Positions 1-10,052 are shown, numbered from the stretch's first letter. The stretch: DNA of 64,000 bases from Stenotrophomonas koreensis (GCF_001431525.1 NZ_LDJH01000002.1:124001-188000), one strand, 5' to 3'. Numbers and translations: made by a program. Notes: generated by a model not told the origin, from the sequence alone.

Positions 1-1
1 C

Positions 2-1768
2 GGGCACTACGGCCTGAGCAGCGACCATGACACCGTCCTGGGCGTGCTCTCGCTGGCATTCTGGTCGTTGATGCTGGTGGTCACGCTCAAGTACGTGACC
101 GTGATCATGCGCGCCGACAACGACGGCGAGGGCGGCATCATGGCGTTGATGACCCTGGCCCAGCGCAGCCTGCGCAATGGCTCGCGCAGTGCCTATGTGG
201 TCGGCATCCTGGGGATCTTCGGTGCCTCGCTGTTCTTCGGTGACGGGGTGATCACGCCGGCCATTTCGGTACTCGGTGCGGTCGAGGGACTGGAAGTGGC
301 CGCGCCCGGACTCAAGCCCTTCGTGCTGCCGATCACCATCGCCGTATTGCTGGGCGTGTTTGCCGCCCAGCGCTTTGGTACCGAGAAGGTCGGGCGTGTG
401 TTCGGGCCGATCACCACGGTCTGGTTCCTGTCGCTGGCGGCCATCGGCCTGTGGAACATCATTGCCGAGCCGGAAGTGCTCAAGGCCTTCAATCCGTGGT
501 GGGCGGTGAAGTTCTTTGCCGAGCACCAGTGGCAGGGCATTTTCATCCTCGGCGCGGTGGTGCTGGCGGTCACCGGTGGCGAGGCCCTGTATGCGGACAT
601 GGGCCACTTCGGTGCGCCGCCAATCCGCCATGCCTGGTATTTCTTCGTGCTGCCCTGCCTGCTGCTCAACTATCTTGGCCAGGGGGCGTTGGTGCTGGCT
701 CATCCGGAGGCAGTGGCCAACCCTTTCTATCAGTCGGTGCCGGGCTGGGCGCTGTATCCGATGATCATCCTGGCTACCATGGCGGCGGTGATTGCCAGCC
801 AGTCGGTGATCACCGGCGCGTTCTCGGTATCGCGCCAGGCGATGCAGCTGGGCTACATCCCGCGGATGCGGATCAAGCACACCTCAAGCGACACCATCGG
901 CCAGATCTACGTGCCCGGCATCAACTGGGGGCTGGCCACGCTGGTGATCGGCCTGGTGCTGGTATTCCGTTCTTCGTCCAACCTGGCCGTGGCCTATGGC
1001 ATCTCGGTGTCGGCGACGATGCTGATCGACACCCTGCTGTTCGCGCTGGTGGCACGCGCGCTGTGGCCGGCCTGGCGCAGGTGGATCCTGCCACTGTGCG
1101 TGCCGTTCTTCCTGATCGACCTGGCCTTCGTCATCGCCAACGGGGCCAAGCTGGCCCAGGGCGCGTGGTTCCCGGTGGTGCTGGGGGTGGTGCTGTTCAC
1201 CCTGATGCGGACCTGGCGCCGTGGCCGCGAGCTGCTGGCCGAGGAAATGGCACGCGACGGCCTGCCGGTGGCCACCTTCATCCCGGCGCTGATGATCTCG
1301 CCGCCGGTGCGCGTGCCCGGCACGGCGATCTTCCTGACCACCGACCTGAACACCACCCCGCAGGCGATGCTGCACAACCTCAAGCACAACAAGGTGCTGC
1401 ACGAGCGCAATGTGTTCCTGACCGTGCAGGTGCTGCAGGTGCCGTATGCCGCCGCCAACGCGCGGGTCAGCGTTACCACCCTGGGCGATGGTTTCCATGC
1501 CCTGACCCTGCGCTTTGGCTTCATGGAAACCCCGGACGTGCCGATGGCGCTGGAGCAGTTCTGTCTTGCCGGGCATATCCACTTTGACGCCATGGACACG
1601 ACCTATTTCGCCAGCCGCGAGACGATCGTGGCCAGTGCCAAGAAGGGCATGCCGCTGTGGCGGGACAAACTGTTTGCCTTCATGCACCGCAATGCGGCGC
1701 CGGCATCGGGCTTTTTCCGTATCCCCGGCAACCGTCTGGTCGAGCTCGGCGCGCAGGTGGAAATCTGA
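2..1768 (+). CDS. kup: Kup low-affinity potassium transporter (5' end missing)
   Basis: Inner-membrane K+ uptake permease of the KUP/HAK/KT family, thought to work as a K+/H+ symporter. The reading frame is open at the left edge, so roughly the first 40-50 residues of a protein that is usually about 630 aa are missing; 588 residues are visible. Many hydrophobic helices fill the first 400 residues, with family signatures such as DNDGEGG near residue 38, [15 protein letters not shown] near residue 78 and [14 protein letters not shown] near residue 190. The last 150 residues form the soluble C-terminal tail. It is followed closely by ruvB on the same strand. Family assignment is firm. Confidence 0.95.
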   Translation, partial: GHYGLSSDHDTVLGVLSLAFWSLMLVVTLKYVTVIMRADNDGEGGIMALMTLAQRSLRNGSRSAYVVGILGIFGASLFFGDGVITPAISVLGAVEGLEVAAPGLKPFVLPITIAVLLGVFAAQRFGTEKVGRVFGPITTVWFLSLAAIGLWNIIAEPEVLKAFNPWWAVKFFAEHQWQGIFILGAVVLAVTGGEALYADMGHFGAPPIRHAWYFFVLPCLLLNYLGQGALVLAHPEAVANPFYQSVPGWALYPMIILATMAAVIASQSVITGAFSVSRQAMQLGYIPRMRIKHTSSDTIGQIYVPGINWGLATLVIGLVLVFRSSSNLAVAYGISVSATMLIDTLLFALVARALWPAWRRWILPLCVPFFLIDLAFVIANGAKLAQGAWFPVVLGVVLFTLMRTWRRGRELLAEEMARDGLPVATFIPALMISPPVRVPGTAIFLTTDLNTTPQAMLHNLKHNKVLHERNVFLTVQVLQVPYAAANARVSVTTLGDGFHALTLRFGFMETPDVPMALEQFCLAGHIHFDAMDTTYFASRETIVASAKKGMPLWRDKLFAFMHRNAAPASGFFRIPGNRLVELGAQVEI

Positions 1769-1810
1769 TGCTGGCCACCGCAGGCAGGGCGCTCGGCGCA
1801 TAATGGCGGC

Positions 1811-2860
1811 ATGACAGAGCACCGCATCATAGGCGCCGGCGCCACCCGCGAAGACGAGGCCGCCGACGCCAGCATCCGCCCCAGACACCTGCATGAGTAC
1901 CTTGGCCAGCAGCCGGTGCGCGAGCAGATGGACATCTACATCCAGGCCGCCAAGCACCGCGGTGATGCGCTGGATCATGTGCTGATCTTCGGCCCGCCGG
2001 GGCTGGGCAAGACCACGCTGAGCCAGGTGGTTGCCAACGAGCTGGGCGTGGCGCTGCGGATGACTTCCGGCCCGGTGATCGAGAAGGCCGGCGATCTGGC
2101 CGCGCTGCTGACCAACCTGCAGCCACATGACGTGCTGTTCATCGATGAAATCCATCGTCTGTCGCCGGTGGTGGAGGAAGTCCTCTACCCGGCGATGGAA
2201 GATTTCCAGATCGACATCATGATCGGCGAAGGCCCGGCCGCGCGTTCGATCAAGATCGACCTGCCGCCGTTTACCCTGATCGGCGCCACCACCCGTGCCG
2301 GCCTGCTGACCGCACCGTTGCGCGACCGCTTCGGCATCGTGCAGCGGCTGGAGTTCTATTCGGCCGAGGAGCTGACCCGCATCGTCAGCCGCTCTGCGCA
2401 GATCCTGGGCATCGCCTGCGACCTTGACGGCGCAGCGGAAATCGCGCGGCGTTCGCGTGGTACGCCGCGTATCGCCAACCGGCTGCTGCGGCGGGTGCGT
2501 GACTATGCCCAGGTCAAGGCCGATGGGCGGATCGACGGCAGCGTGGCGCAGGCGGCGATGGCCATGCTCAAGGTCGACCCGGAAGGCTTTGACGAGCTCG
2601 ACCGCCGCGTGCTGCACATCCTGATCGACTACTTCGAGGGAGGTCCGGTCGGGGTTGAATCGATGGCCGCCGCGCTGTCGGAGGAGCGTGGCACGCTGGA
2701 GGACGTGGTCGAGCCGTTCCTGATCCAGCAGGGTTTCCTGGTGCGTACCGCCCGCGGGCGGATGGCCACCCAGAAGGCATGGCGGCACCTGGGACTGAAA
2801 CCGCGCAATCCACCGATTGACCTGTTTTCGGCCAGCGTCGAGGGTGATGACCATGATTGA
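1811..2860 (+). CDS. ruvB: Holliday junction branch-migration ATPase RuvB
   Basis: Motor subunit of the RuvABC resolvasome, a hexameric AAA+ ATPase that drives branch migration of Holliday junctions with RuvA. The 349-aa length is normal. Walker [10 protein letters not shown] lies near residue 60, Walker B with the sequence LFIDEIHRL near residue 112, sensor 1 GATTRAG near residue 160, and the C-terminal winged helix carries [13 protein letters not shown]. Its stop overlaps the start of ybgC. ruvC and ruvA are presumably upstream of kup, outside the window. Confidence 0.97.
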   Translation: MTEHRIIGAGATREDEAADASIRPRHLHEYLGQQPVREQMDIYIQAAKHRGDALDHVLIFGPPGLGKTTLSQVVANELGVALRMTSGPVIEKAGDLAALLTNLQPHDVLFIDEIHRLSPVVEEVLYPAMEDFQIDIMIGEGPAARSIKIDLPPFTLIGATTRAGLLTAPLRDRFGIVQRLEFYSAEELTRIVSRSAQILGIACDLDGAAEIARRSRGTPRIANRLLRRVRDYAQVKADGRIDGSVAQAAMAMLKVDPEGFDELDRRVLHILIDYFEGGPVGVESMAAALSEERGTLEDVVEPFLIQQGFLVRTARGRMATQKAWRHLGLKPRNPPIDLFSASVEGDDHD

Positions 2861-3293
2861 GCAACCATTCATCTGGCAGGCCCGGGTTTACTGGGAAGAT
2901 ACCGACGCCGGTGGTGTGGTCTACCACGCGCGCTACGTGGCCTTCATGGAGCGGGCGCGCAGCGAGTGGATGCGTGCGCTGGGGTGGGGCCAGGAAGCGA
3001 TGCGTCGCGGCGGCGGGCAGGTGTTCGTCGTGCGCGCGATGAGCCTGGATTTCCACAAGCCGGCGCATCTGGATGACCTGCTGCAGGTCAGCGTGAGCCT
3101 GACCCAGTGCCGTCGCGCCAGTCTGCTGATGGCCCAGCAGGTGCACCGCGATGGCCAGTTGCTGGCCACTGCCCAGGTGCGCCTGGCGGCGGTCGGGGCG
3201 GAGGATTTCCGGCCGCAGCCGATCAACGCCGGGATGCTTGCCGTTTTTGAATCTTTACAAGTCCAAACCGAATTACCGAGGAACAAGGGATGA
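2847..3293 (+). CDS. ybgC: Acyl-CoA thioesterase YbgC of the Tol-Pal cluster
   Basis: Small hotdog-fold thioesterase that heads tol-pal operons in many proteobacteria; proposed to act on short-chain or phospholipid-related acyl-CoA at the cytoplasmic face. The sequence shows the 4HBT-type active-site segment [16 protein letters not shown] near residue 14, with the catalytic Asp. ATG codons at 2847 and 2853 both precede it; 2847 overlaps the end of ruvB by 14 nt. The stop overlaps the tolQ start (ATGA), which implies translational coupling. About 148 aa, normal for the family. Confidence 0.93.
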   Translation: MTMIEQPFIWQARVYWEDTDAGGVVYHARYVAFMERARSEWMRALGWGQEAMRRGGGQVFVVRAMSLDFHKPAHLDDLLQVSVSLTQCRRASLLMAQQVHRDGQLLATAQVRLAAVGAEDFRPQPINAGMLAVFESLQVQTELPRNKG

Positions 3294-4066
3294 TCGCAAC
3301 GCTTCTGGCACTGCCGGCAACCGTGGTGCAAGCACTGCCTGAGGAGGCGGTTGGACTGGCCGCCGAGGCCGCCACCGGCCCTGGCCACCAGGGCATCAAC
3401 TATCTGTCCCTGATGGCCAAGGCCAGCCTGCCGGTGCAGCTGATCGTGCTGCTGCTGCTGATCGGTTCGCTGATGAGCTGGGTGATCATCTTCCGCAAGC
3501 AGCGTGCCCTGAAGCTGGCCAACCAGGCCGCCGACGAGTTCGAAAACCGTTTCTGGTCCGGCGCCGATCTGGGCAAGCTGTACAGTGCGGCCAGCGATCG
3601 CAATCGCGCGGTGGAAGGCCTGGAAGCGATTTTCGAGGCTGGCTATCGCGAATACACCCGCCTGCGTGGCCGCGGCCGGCTGGATGCGCGTGCACAGCTG
3701 GAAGGGGCGCAGCGGGCGATGCGCACCAGCTACACCCGCGAGGTCGATGTGCTGGAGCGCAACCTGGAAACCCTGGCCAACATCGGCTCCACCGCGCCGT
3801 ATGTCGGCCTGGTCGGCACCGTGTTCGGGATCATGGTGACCATGCATGACATGGTCAACAGCGGTGAGTCGGCGGGTATTGCCGCGGTCGCGCCGGGTAT
3901 TTCCGAAGCGTTGTTCGCCACCGCGATCGGCCTGTTCGTGGCCATTCCGGCCTCGTGGGCTTACAACCGCTTCACCACCCGTCTGGAACGGCTGTCGGTG
4001 CGTTATGAAACCTTCGCCGAAGAGTTCAGCTCGATCCTGCAGCGCCAGTCGGCCAGCGAAGATTGA
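3290..4066 (+). CDS. tolQ: Tol-Pal system proton channel subunit TolQ
   Basis: Inner-membrane MotA/TolQ/ExbB family protein that forms, with TolR, the proton-driven motor energising TolA during outer-membrane constriction. Three hydrophobic helices are visible: residues about 48-68 (LIVLLLLIGSLMSWVII), 163-185 (PYVGLVGTVFGIMVTM) and 203-222. The MotA/ExbB signature sits in the second and third helices. The 258-aa protein has an N-terminal stretch of about 35 residues before the first helix, longer than in E. coli. Start is coupled to the ybgC stop. Confidence 0.96.
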   Translation: MIATLLALPATVVQALPEEAVGLAAEAATGPGHQGINYLSLMAKASLPVQLIVLLLLIGSLMSWVIIFRKQRALKLANQAADEFENRFWSGADLGKLYSAASDRNRAVEGLEAIFEAGYREYTRLRGRGRLDARAQLEGAQRAMRTSYTREVDVLERNLETLANIGSTAPYVGLVGTVFGIMVTMHDMVNSGESAGIAAVAPGISEALFATAIGLFVAIPASWAYNRFTTRLERLSVRYETFAEEFSSILQRQSASED

Positions 4067-4087
4067 TCCTGCACCGGAGCACAGCCC

Positions 4088-4534
4088 ATGACCGTCTCGG
4101 TGTTCAACCGGCGCAAGCGCCGCAAGCTTAAAAGTGAGATCAACGTCGTGCCGTATATCGACGTGATGCTGGTGTTGCTGATCATTTTCATGGTCACCAC
4201 GCCGCTGCTCAATCTGTCGGTGACTGCCGATATCCAGTTGCCGCAGTCTGCGGCCAAGGCTTTGGAGGCCAAAAGCGACCCGGTGATCGTGACCGTGCGC
4301 AGTGATGGCCAGCTGGGTTTACAGCTTCCAAAATCTACTGTCCAGGCGATGGAGCCGGCGGAGCTGGAGGCGCGGCTGGCAGCGATGGTGGCCCAGGATA
4401 AGCAGTTGCGCGTATTTTTGGGGGCCGATGCTCAGGTGCCGTATCAAAAGCTTGTAGTGGCGATGGATGCGCTCACGCGCGCCAAGGTGGAAAAGGTCAG
4501 CCTGGTAACCGAATTGGGTAGCAATGCACGCTGA
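4088..4534 (+). CDS. tolR: Tol-Pal system protein TolR
   Basis: ExbD/TolR family, single-pass inner-membrane protein with a periplasmic domain. The transmembrane helix, residues about 20-42, contains the essential aspartate in VVPYIDVMLVLLIIF (D25). The periplasmic part is about 100 residues, normal for the family at 148 aa total. It follows tolQ by 21 nt and its 3' end overlaps the tolA start by 11 nt. Confidence 0.96.
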   Translation: MTVSVFNRRKRRKLKSEINVVPYIDVMLVLLIIFMVTTPLLNLSVTADIQLPQSAAKALEAKSDPVIVTVRSDGQLGLQLPKSTVQAMEPAELEARLAAMVAQDKQLRVFLGADAQVPYQKLVVAMDALTRAKVEKVSLVTELGSNAR

Positions 4535-5588
4535 TCTGCCCCCGTTGCCGAGTCCGCCACAGCCTTCGCTGGCACGCGATCTGGCCCTGGCCATTGGCGT
4601 GCACCTGTTGCTGCTGCTGGTGTTTGTGCTGGCCTGGTGGTGGTCGCCGCAGCGCACGGTCGAGCCGGCTGCCGGTGATCCGCTGCAGGCCAGCCTGGAG
4701 GTGAGCGCGGCCGAAGCCAGCGCCGTGCGCCGGGCCTTGTCGGCCTCGGAGAAACTGGAGGCCTTGCCCGAACCGGCGCCGGAGCCGACCCCGTTGCCGG
4801 AGCCGGCCCCGGAGGACACGGTGCCACCACCGCAGCCGGAGCCCGAGCCGCGGCCGATGGATGCGGCCACGCCGATGCAGCACAACGCCCAGGAGCGGGT
4901 TGCCCAGCCGGATACGGTGGAGCAGGAGCGGGTCAGCGCCCTGGCCATCGCCGAGCAGAAGGCCAGGCAGGAGCAGGAAGCCAAGCGCCGCCAGGAACAG
5001 ATCGACCTGACCGAGCGCAAGCGCGTGGAGGAGGCCGAACAGCGCCGGCGACTCGCTGCCCAGCAGGCTGAAGAGCGTGAGAAGAAGCTGGCCGAGGAGC
5101 GCCGCCAGGCCGCTGAACAGGCGCAGCGTGAGCAGCGCCTGGCCGAAATCCGCCGTCAGCGCGAACGCGCGCAGCGTGAAGCCCAGGCCGCCGAGGCCCG
5201 GCTGCGCCAGCTGGCCGAGGCACGGGCGCAGACGGCATCGAGCAATGCCGCCGCCACTGCACCCAGCACGCCGCGCGCTGGCGCCGGTGGCAGCAGTGAG
5301 GATCTGACCGCCAAGTATGTTGCGGCCGTACAGCAGGCCGTGCTCAACCAATGGATACGTCCGGACAGCATCCCGGTCGGCCAGCGTTGCCGCTTGACCA
5401 TCCGTCAGTTGCCCGGCGGTGAAGTGCCGGAGGGTGGTGTCACCTTCACCAGTGGCTGCCCCTATGACGAGGCCGGCCGGCGTTCGGTCGAGGCGGCGAT
5501 CCTGCGTGCCCAGCCATTGCCGTATCGTGGTTTTGAATCGGTTTTCCAGCGCACGTTGAATTTCAACTTCGAGGCAAAGGACCGCTGA
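4524..5588 (+). CDS. tolA: Tol-Pal system protein TolA
   Basis: Links the TolQR motor in the inner membrane to TolB and Pal at the outer membrane. Layout: cytoplasmic N-terminus, one transmembrane helix at residues about 19-39, a Pro/Glu-rich stretch at 70-115, a long Glu/Gln/Arg/Ala-rich helical arm at about 130-235, a Ser/Ala/Thr-rich hinge, and a C-terminal globular domain (about 265-354) with two Cys (RC and GC) like other TolA/TonB C-terminal domains. Length 354 aa. It overlaps tolR and is followed by tolB. Confidence 0.95.
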   Translation: MHADLPPLPSPPQPSLARDLALAIGVHLLLLLVFVLAWWWSPQRTVEPAAGDPLQASLEVSAAEASAVRRALSASEKLEALPEPAPEPTPLPEPAPEDTVPPPQPEPEPRPMDAATPMQHNAQERVAQPDTVEQERVSALAIAEQKARQEQEAKRRQEQIDLTERKRVEEAEQRRRLAAQQAEEREKKLAEERRQAAEQAQREQRLAEIRRQRERAQREAQAAEARLRQLAEARAQTASSNAAATAPSTPRAGAGGSSEDLTAKYVAAVQQAVLNQWIRPDSIPVGQRCRLTIRQLPGGEVPEGGVTFTSGCPYDEAGRRSVEAAILRAQPLPYRGFESVFQRTLNFNFEAKDR

Positions 5589-5710
5589 TCGCATCGGTCA
5601 TGGAGGGCGTTGATGCTGCAACTTCACCTCGCTTGGTTCATGATTGCGCGGCGGTTAATCCATCCCCTGTTATGCCTTCTGGCTCCCCGAGAGCGGATCG
5701 AGTGTTGAAA

Positions 5711-7024
5711 ATGAAAATGCCCCGCTGGCTTGCTGTTGTTACTTTGCTGCTGCTGCCCTTTGTTGCGATGGCGCAGCAGCGAGGGCTGGAGATCGATATC
5801 GTCGGCGGCAACGCTTCGGCGTTGCCGATCACCGTGGTACCGATGCCTTATGAAGGCGCCAACCCGCCATCGACCGATGTCGCTGCGGTCGTGCGTGCCG
5901 ACCTGGACCGTTCCGGTCAATTCCGCACCCTGCCCGAAGCCCAGCTCATCGAGCGGCCGGTACGTGGCAGCGAGGTCAATTACGCCACTTGGCGTGCACT
6001 GAAGCAGGACTATCTGGTCATCGGTCGCGTGCTCGATGCCGGCGCCGGTGCCTACCGGGTCGAATATGAGCTGTATGACGTTGCCCGTGCTGAGCGCCTG
6101 CTGGGCCTGGCGATGACCGCGCGCAGCAATGCGATGCGTGATGTCGCCCACCAGATGGCCGATGCGATCTATGAAAAGATCACCGGGGTGCGCGGTGCGT
6201 TCTGGACCCGGATTGCCTACGTCACTGCCACCGGCAGCGGCAATGCAATGCGCTATGCGCTGATGGTGGCCGATTCTGACGGTTACAACCCGCAGACCAT
6301 CGTGCGTTCGGCCGAGCCGCTGCTGTCGCCCTCGTGGAGCCCGGATGGCCGCAAGCTGGCCTATGTCAGCTTCGAGCGCGGCAATTCGGCCATCTACATC
6401 CAGGATATCGCTACCGGTGCGCGTGAGCCGGTGACCACCTTCCGCGGGGTGAATGCTTCGCCGTCGTTCTCCCCGGATGGCAGCAAGCTGGCCGTCTCCC
6501 TGTCGCGTTCGGGCAACCCGGAAATCTATGTCATGGACCTGGCCAGCAAGGGCCTGACCCAGCTGACCAACCATTTCTCGATCGATACCGAGCCGCGTTT
6601 CAGTGCCGATGGCAGCACGATCTACTTCACCTCCGACCGTGGTGGTCGCCCGCAGATCTACCAGGTGCCCGTCACCGGTGGCACTGCCACCCGGGTGACC
6701 TACCAGGGCAATTACAACGCCACCGCCTCGATCTCCTTTGATGACAAGAAGATTGCCGTGGCACAGGGCAGTGGCAATACCTACCGTATTGCCGTGATGG
6801 ACCGCAGCCTGGGCAGCGCGCGCTGGAGCACGCTCTCGCCCGGCTCGCTGGATGAATCACCCAGTTTTGCCCCCAATGCCAGCATGCTGCTGTACGCCGC
6901 CCGTGAGGGGCGCCGTGGCGTGCTGTATGCCGTTTCTGCCGACGGGCGCGTCCGGCAGCGGTTGGTCCTTGCCGACGGTGATGTGCGTGAGCCGGCATGG
7001 TCTCCCTACCGGAATCAGCGCTAA
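5711..7024 (+). CDS. tolB: Tol-Pal periplasmic beta-propeller TolB
   Basis: Periplasmic protein that binds Pal and TolA. The frame is open from 5600, but the upstream 37 codons do not resemble TolB; the ATG at 5711 gives a standard signal peptide (hydrophobic LAVVTLLLLPFVAMA, cleavage before QQ) and a 437-aa precursor. The N-terminal alpha/beta domain is followed by six-bladed WD40-like propeller repeats with SPSWSPDGRKLAYVS and SPSFSPDGSKLAVS motifs. It lies 122 nt after tolA, so part of that stretch is untranslated leader. Confidence 0.94.
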   Translation: MKMPRWLAVVTLLLLPFVAMAQQRGLEIDIVGGNASALPITVVPMPYEGANPPSTDVAAVVRADLDRSGQFRTLPEAQLIERPVRGSEVNYATWRALKQDYLVIGRVLDAGAGAYRVEYELYDVARAERLLGLAMTARSNAMRDVAHQMADAIYEKITGVRGAFWTRIAYVTATGSGNAMRYALMVADSDGYNPQTIVRSAEPLLSPSWSPDGRKLAYVSFERGNSAIYIQDIATGAREPVTTFRGVNASPSFSPDGSKLAVSLSRSGNPEIYVMDLASKGLTQLTNHFSIDTEPRFSADGSTIYFTSDRGGRPQIYQVPVTGGTATRVTYQGNYNATASISFDDKKIAVAQGSGNTYRIAVMDRSLGSARWSTLSPGSLDESPSFAPNASMLLYAAREGRRGVLYAVSADGRVRQRLVLADGDVREPAWSPYRNQR

Positions 7025-7084
7025 ATAAGTGTTAATATTTTTTCCTTATCACCCATCCCACTGGCCAGGAGCCTGAGGTTAACC

Positions 7085-7600
7085 ATGAACAAGTCCACTC
7101 GCGTTCTGCTTGTTTCGCTGTTGTCTGTTGCCGTCCTTGCGGGCTGCTCGAAGAAGGTCAAGGAAGAACCGGCACCGGCTGCTCCGGCTCCGACCCCGGC
7201 TGCTCCGACCCCGGCTCCGGTTGCTACCGGTTATGGCCCGAACGATCTGGACAGCGATGCCTGCCTGCGCCAGCGCGTTGTCTACTTCGACCTGGACCAG
7301 GAAGCGCTGAAGCCGGAATTCCAGGCCATCATGGGCTGCCATGCCAAGTACCTGCGTGACCGTCCGTCCTCGCGCATCACCCTGGAAGGCCATGCCGACG
7401 AGCGCGGTTCGCGCGCCTACAACCAGGGCCTGGGTGAGCGCCGCGGCAATGCCGTCAACTCGGCCCTGCAGGCCAACGGTGGCGCCGCTTCGCAGCTGAC
7501 CGTGGTTTCCTACGGCGAAGAGCGTCCGGTCTGCACCGATTCGGGCGAAGCCTGCTGGGCGCAGAACCGTCGCGTCGAAATCGTTTACACCGCCAAGTAA
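7085..7600 (+). CDS. pal: Peptidoglycan-associated lipoprotein Pal
   Basis: Outer-membrane lipoprotein that anchors to peptidoglycan and binds TolB. Signal peptide ends in lipobox LAGC with Cys21 as the lipidation site. A Pro/Ala-rich tether (about residues 30-50) leads to the OmpA-like peptidoglycan-binding domain with LEGHADERGSRAYNQGLGERR near residue 100. 171 aa, normal. The 60-nt gap after tolB contains an AT-rich tract that could hold a promoter, though I see no convincing -35/-10 pair. Confidence 0.96.
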   Translation: MNKSTRVLLVSLLSVAVLAGCSKKVKEEPAPAAPAPTPAAPTPAPVATGYGPNDLDSDACLRQRVVYFDLDQEALKPEFQAIMGCHAKYLRDRPSSRITLEGHADERGSRAYNQGLGERRGNAVNSALQANGGAASQLTVVSYGEERPVCTDSGEACWAQNRRVEIVYTAK

Positions 7601-7603
7601 GCG

Positions 7604-8404
7604 ATGAAGCAGCGGATCATTTCGCTGATGCTCGCAGCGGCCTTCATGGCCGCTGCACCGGCGCAGGCCCAACGGGCCTCGCTGGCTGATCGTGTGGCCA
7701 GCCTTGAGCAGCATGTGCTCAATAGCCAGGCCAATACCGATATGCTCAACCAGCTGCAGCAATTGCGTTCGCAGTTGACCGAGATGCAATCGGCGATCGA
7801 GCAGTTGCAGCATGAAAACGAGCAGCTCAAGCAGCTCAACCGGGCCCAGTTCCTGGACCTGGATGGCCGCCTGGAGCGCATTGAAGGCGCTGGCAACCCT
7901 GTATCCGCAGCGGCTCCGACAGCAGCGGCTGCCGCCACTGCACCCCCGGCCGTAGTGGCCGAGCGTGCGCCGACGGTGCGTGGTGATGCCGGTGCACTGG
8001 CGGCCACCCAGGATGAGCGCACCTCCTACAATGTTGCCTTTGATGCCCTGAAGGCCGGTCGCTATGCCGATGCGACCCAGTATTTTCTGAGTTTCCTGGA
8101 GCTTTATCCGGCCGGTGTCTATGCGCCCAATGCGCTGTATTGGCTGGGCGAGAGTCACTATGCCGCCGGGCAGTATGTCCAGGCGCGGCAGCAGTTCGAG
8201 CACCTGCTGAGCCAGTACCCGACGCATGACAAGGCGGCCGGCGCGCTGCTCAAGGTTGGCCTGTCGCTGCAGGCTGCAGGTGACCGGGTGGCCGCCGAGC
8301 AGACCTTGCAGCAGGTCGGGCAGCGTTACCCGGGCAGTGATGCCGCAGGCATCGCGCGTGAGCGTTTGCGTTCCTTGCAGTTGGGCCAGCACACGCTGCG
8401 CTGA
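7604..8404 (+). CDS. cpoB: CpoB (YbgF), cell-division coordinator of Tol-Pal
   Basis: Periplasmic TPR protein known to coordinate PBP1b and Tol function during septation. Signal peptide (MLAAAFMAAAPAQA), then a coiled-coil trimerisation segment at about residues 25-85 rich in Gln/Leu, an Ala/Pro linker, and three TPR repeats in the last 125 residues (YNVAFDALKAGRYADATQYF onward). It begins 3 nt after pal and ends the operon. 266 aa. Confidence 0.93.
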   Translation: MKQRIISLMLAAAFMAAAPAQAQRASLADRVASLEQHVLNSQANTDMLNQLQQLRSQLTEMQSAIEQLQHENEQLKQLNRAQFLDLDGRLERIEGAGNPVSAAAPTAAAAATAPPAVVAERAPTVRGDAGALAATQDERTSYNVAFDALKAGRYADATQYFLSFLELYPAGVYAPNALYWLGESHYAAGQYVQARQQFEHLLSQYPTHDKAAGALLKVGLSLQAAGDRVAAEQTLQQVGQRYPGSDAAGIARERLRSLQLGQHTLR

Positions 8405-8427
8405 GCCTTGCAATGTCCCGTTTTACA

Positions 8428-8449
8428 GGGCCGGCCACTGTGCCGGCCT
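8428..8449 (+). terminator. Possible terminator hairpin after cpoB
   Basis: GGCCGGC (8429-8435) pairs with GCCGGCC (8442-8448) around a 6-nt loop, one more wobble pair below. The following tract is only weakly T-rich (TGTTCGTTT), so it may be a weak intrinsic terminator or a simple hairpin between the tol-pal operon and queE. Confidence 0.35.
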
Positions 8450-8472
8450 GTTCGTTTATCAGGATGTACCCC

Positions 8473-9165
8473 ATGAATCCGGTCGATGCCGTCGCCCTGC
8501 CCAGTCATATCGAACAATCGCCGTTGCCGCGATTGAAGATCACCGAGATATTCCTCTCGCTGCAAGGCGAGGCCGACAGCATTGGCTGGCCGACGGTGTT
8601 TGTCCGTCTGACCGGCTGCCCGTTGCGTTGCACTTACTGTGACACCAGCTATGCCTTTCATGGTGGCCAGTGGCGCGATATCGATGACATCGTCGCCGAA
8701 GTGCTCGGCTATGGGGTCGGGCATGTCTGTGTCACCGGTGGCGAGCCGCTGGCACAGAAGCGTTGCCTGGCCCTGCTGGGCAAGCTGTGTGATGCCGGGC
8801 TGTCGGTGTCGCTGGAAACTTCCGGCGCGCTGGATGTGTCGGCGGTGGATCCGCGCGTGAGCCGGGTTATCGACATCAAGACGCCGGACTCCGGTGAAGT
8901 GGCTCGCAACCGTGAAGCGAACCTGGCGCTGCTGACCGCGCACGACCAGCTGAAGTTCGTGATCTGCTCGCGCGCTGATTTTGAGTGGGCGCGGCAGAGG
9001 GTGCTGGAGCAGAAACTGCACCAGCGCACCATGGTATTTTTCTCGCCGAGCAAGGACCAGGTGTCGGCGCGTGAGCTGGCCGACTGGATCGTTGCCGACC
9101 GCCTGCCTGTACGTTTCCAGCTGCAGCTGCACAAGCTGCTGTGGAACGACGAGCCCGGGCGCTGA
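8473..9165 (+). CDS. queE: 7-carboxy-7-deazaguanine synthase QueE
   Basis: Radical SAM enzyme converting 6-carboxytetrahydropterin to 7-carboxy-7-deazaguanine in the queuosine (preQ0) pathway. The cluster-binding Cys pattern CX3CX2C is at residues 49, 53 and 56 ([10 protein letters not shown]); the SAM-binding GGEP motif follows near residue 90. I chose ATG 8473 because AGGA sits 8 nt upstream; the frame is open further upstream but without family similarity. 230 aa. queC follows. Confidence 0.94.
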   Translation: MNPVDAVALPSHIEQSPLPRLKITEIFLSLQGEADSIGWPTVFVRLTGCPLRCTYCDTSYAFHGGQWRDIDDIVAEVLGYGVGHVCVTGGEPLAQKRCLALLGKLCDAGLSVSLETSGALDVSAVDPRVSRVIDIKTPDSGEVARNREANLALLTAHDQLKFVICSRADFEWARQRVLEQKLHQRTMVFFSPSKDQVSARELADWIVADRLPVRFQLQLHKLLWNDEPGR

Positions 9166-9230
9166 GCCGTCCTTTGTTTTGTCGTCGGCGTGGGACAGCG
9201 CGCTGGCCTTCCTTTCCAATGGAGATTCCC

Positions 9231-9914
9231 ATGAACAAAGCCGTCGTGCTCCTTTCCGGTGGCATGGACTCGGCCGCGGTGGTGGCCATGGCCCACGAGC
9301 AGGGCTTTGCAGTGCATGCGCTGAGCGTTCGTTACGGCCAGCGCCACACCTCCGAGCTGGATGCGGCCATGCGAGTGGCCGCTGCCTTGGGTGTGGCCGA
9401 GCACAAGGTAGTGGATGTCGACCTGCGCGCCATTGGTGGCTCGGCGTTGACCGCCGACATCGAGGTGCCGGCTGCCGGCGGTGAGGGAATTCCGGTGACC
9501 TACGTGCCGGCGCGCAACACCATCATGCTGTCCTTGGCGCTGGGCTGGGCCGAGGTGCTCGGTGCTGCGGACATCTTCTGTGGCGTCAATGCCGTGGATT
9601 ACTCCGGTTACCCGGACTGCCGGCCCGAGTTCATCGCCGCTTTCCAGCATCTGGCCAACCTGGCGACCAAGGCCGGGGTCGAAGGCGCGGGCATTACCAT
9701 CCATGCACCGCTGCAGCACCTGAGCAAGGCGCAGATTGCTGCCGAAGGTACACGTCTGGGCGTGGATTTTGGCCTGACCGTTTCCTGTTACCGCGCCGAT
9801 GCCCGGGGCAGGGCCTGCGGGCAGTGCGATGCCTGTGAGCTGCGCGCCGAAGGTTTCCGTGCGGCAGGCTTGAGCGACCCGACCCATTATGTTGATGGGC
9901 TTCGCATGGTGTGA
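9231..9914 (+). CDS. queC: 7-cyano-7-deazaguanine synthase QueC
   Basis: ATP-dependent enzyme making preQ0 from 7-carboxy-7-deazaguanine. The PP-loop SGGMDS is at residues 9-14 and the C-terminal zinc-binding Cys cluster is visible in [21 protein letters not shown] 9231 is preceded by GGAG at 9221; in-frame codons upstream lack family similarity. 227 aa, normal. The tRNA-Lys promoter overlaps its 3' end. Confidence 0.95.
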   Translation: MNKAVVLLSGGMDSAAVVAMAHEQGFAVHALSVRYGQRHTSELDAAMRVAAALGVAEHKVVDVDLRAIGGSALTADIEVPAAGGEGIPVTYVPARNTIMLSLALGWAEVLGAADIFCGVNAVDYSGYPDCRPEFIAAFQHLANLATKAGVEGAGITIHAPLQHLSKAQIAAEGTRLGVDFGLTVSCYRADARGRACGQCDACELRAEGFRAAGLSDPTHYVDGLRMV

Positions 9915-9929
9915 TTGTTGATGTATAAT
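9901..9929 (+). promoter_or_regulatory. Candidate promoter of tRNA-Lys
   Basis: A perfect -10 box TATAAT at 9924-9929 stands 30 nt upstream of the tRNA. A poor -35 (TTCGCA, 9901-9906) is 17 nt away. The GC-rich stretch after the -10 resembles the discriminator of stringently controlled stable-RNA promoters. Confidence 0.55.
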
Positions 9930-9959
9930 TTGCGCTCGGCTTTTGTGGCCGGGTGTCAT

Positions 9960-10035
9960 GGGCCGTTAGCTCAGTCGGTAGAGCAGAAGACTTTTAATCT
10001 TTTGGTCGATGGTTCGAATCCATCACGGCCCACCA
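9960..10035 (+). tRNA. tRNA-Lys (anticodon TTT)
   Basis: Complete 76-nt cloverleaf: acceptor arm GGGCCGT/ACGGCCC, discriminator A, encoded CCA at 10033-10035, D-arm AGCTCAGTCGGTAGAGC, anticodon TTT at 9993-9995 in loop CTTTTAA, T-arm with GGTTCGAATCC. The 3' part from 9989 on is the left att copy: it was brought or re-formed by the prophage, and an identical copy without a 5' half lies at 44229. Confidence 0.97.
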
Positions 10036-10045
10036 TACGCATCAA
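9989..10045 (+). repeat. attL core (57 bp)
   Basis: Identical to 44229-44285. It starts in the anticodon stem of tRNA-Lys, covers the anticodon, T-arm, acceptor 3' strand and CCA, and extends 10 nt beyond (TACGCATCAA). The bases on either side differ between the two copies. Confidence 0.95.
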
Positions 10046-10052
10046 CGACTTA

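Noticed and set aside
884-2872. 662-codon minus-strand frame across kup and ruvB
   Set aside because: Covers two well-identified plus-strand genes; composition rich in Gln, His and Arg.
9165-9230. Possible preQ1 riboswitch before queC
   Set aside because: The 65-nt gap shows no recognisable aptamer pattern; only the ribosome site is evident.
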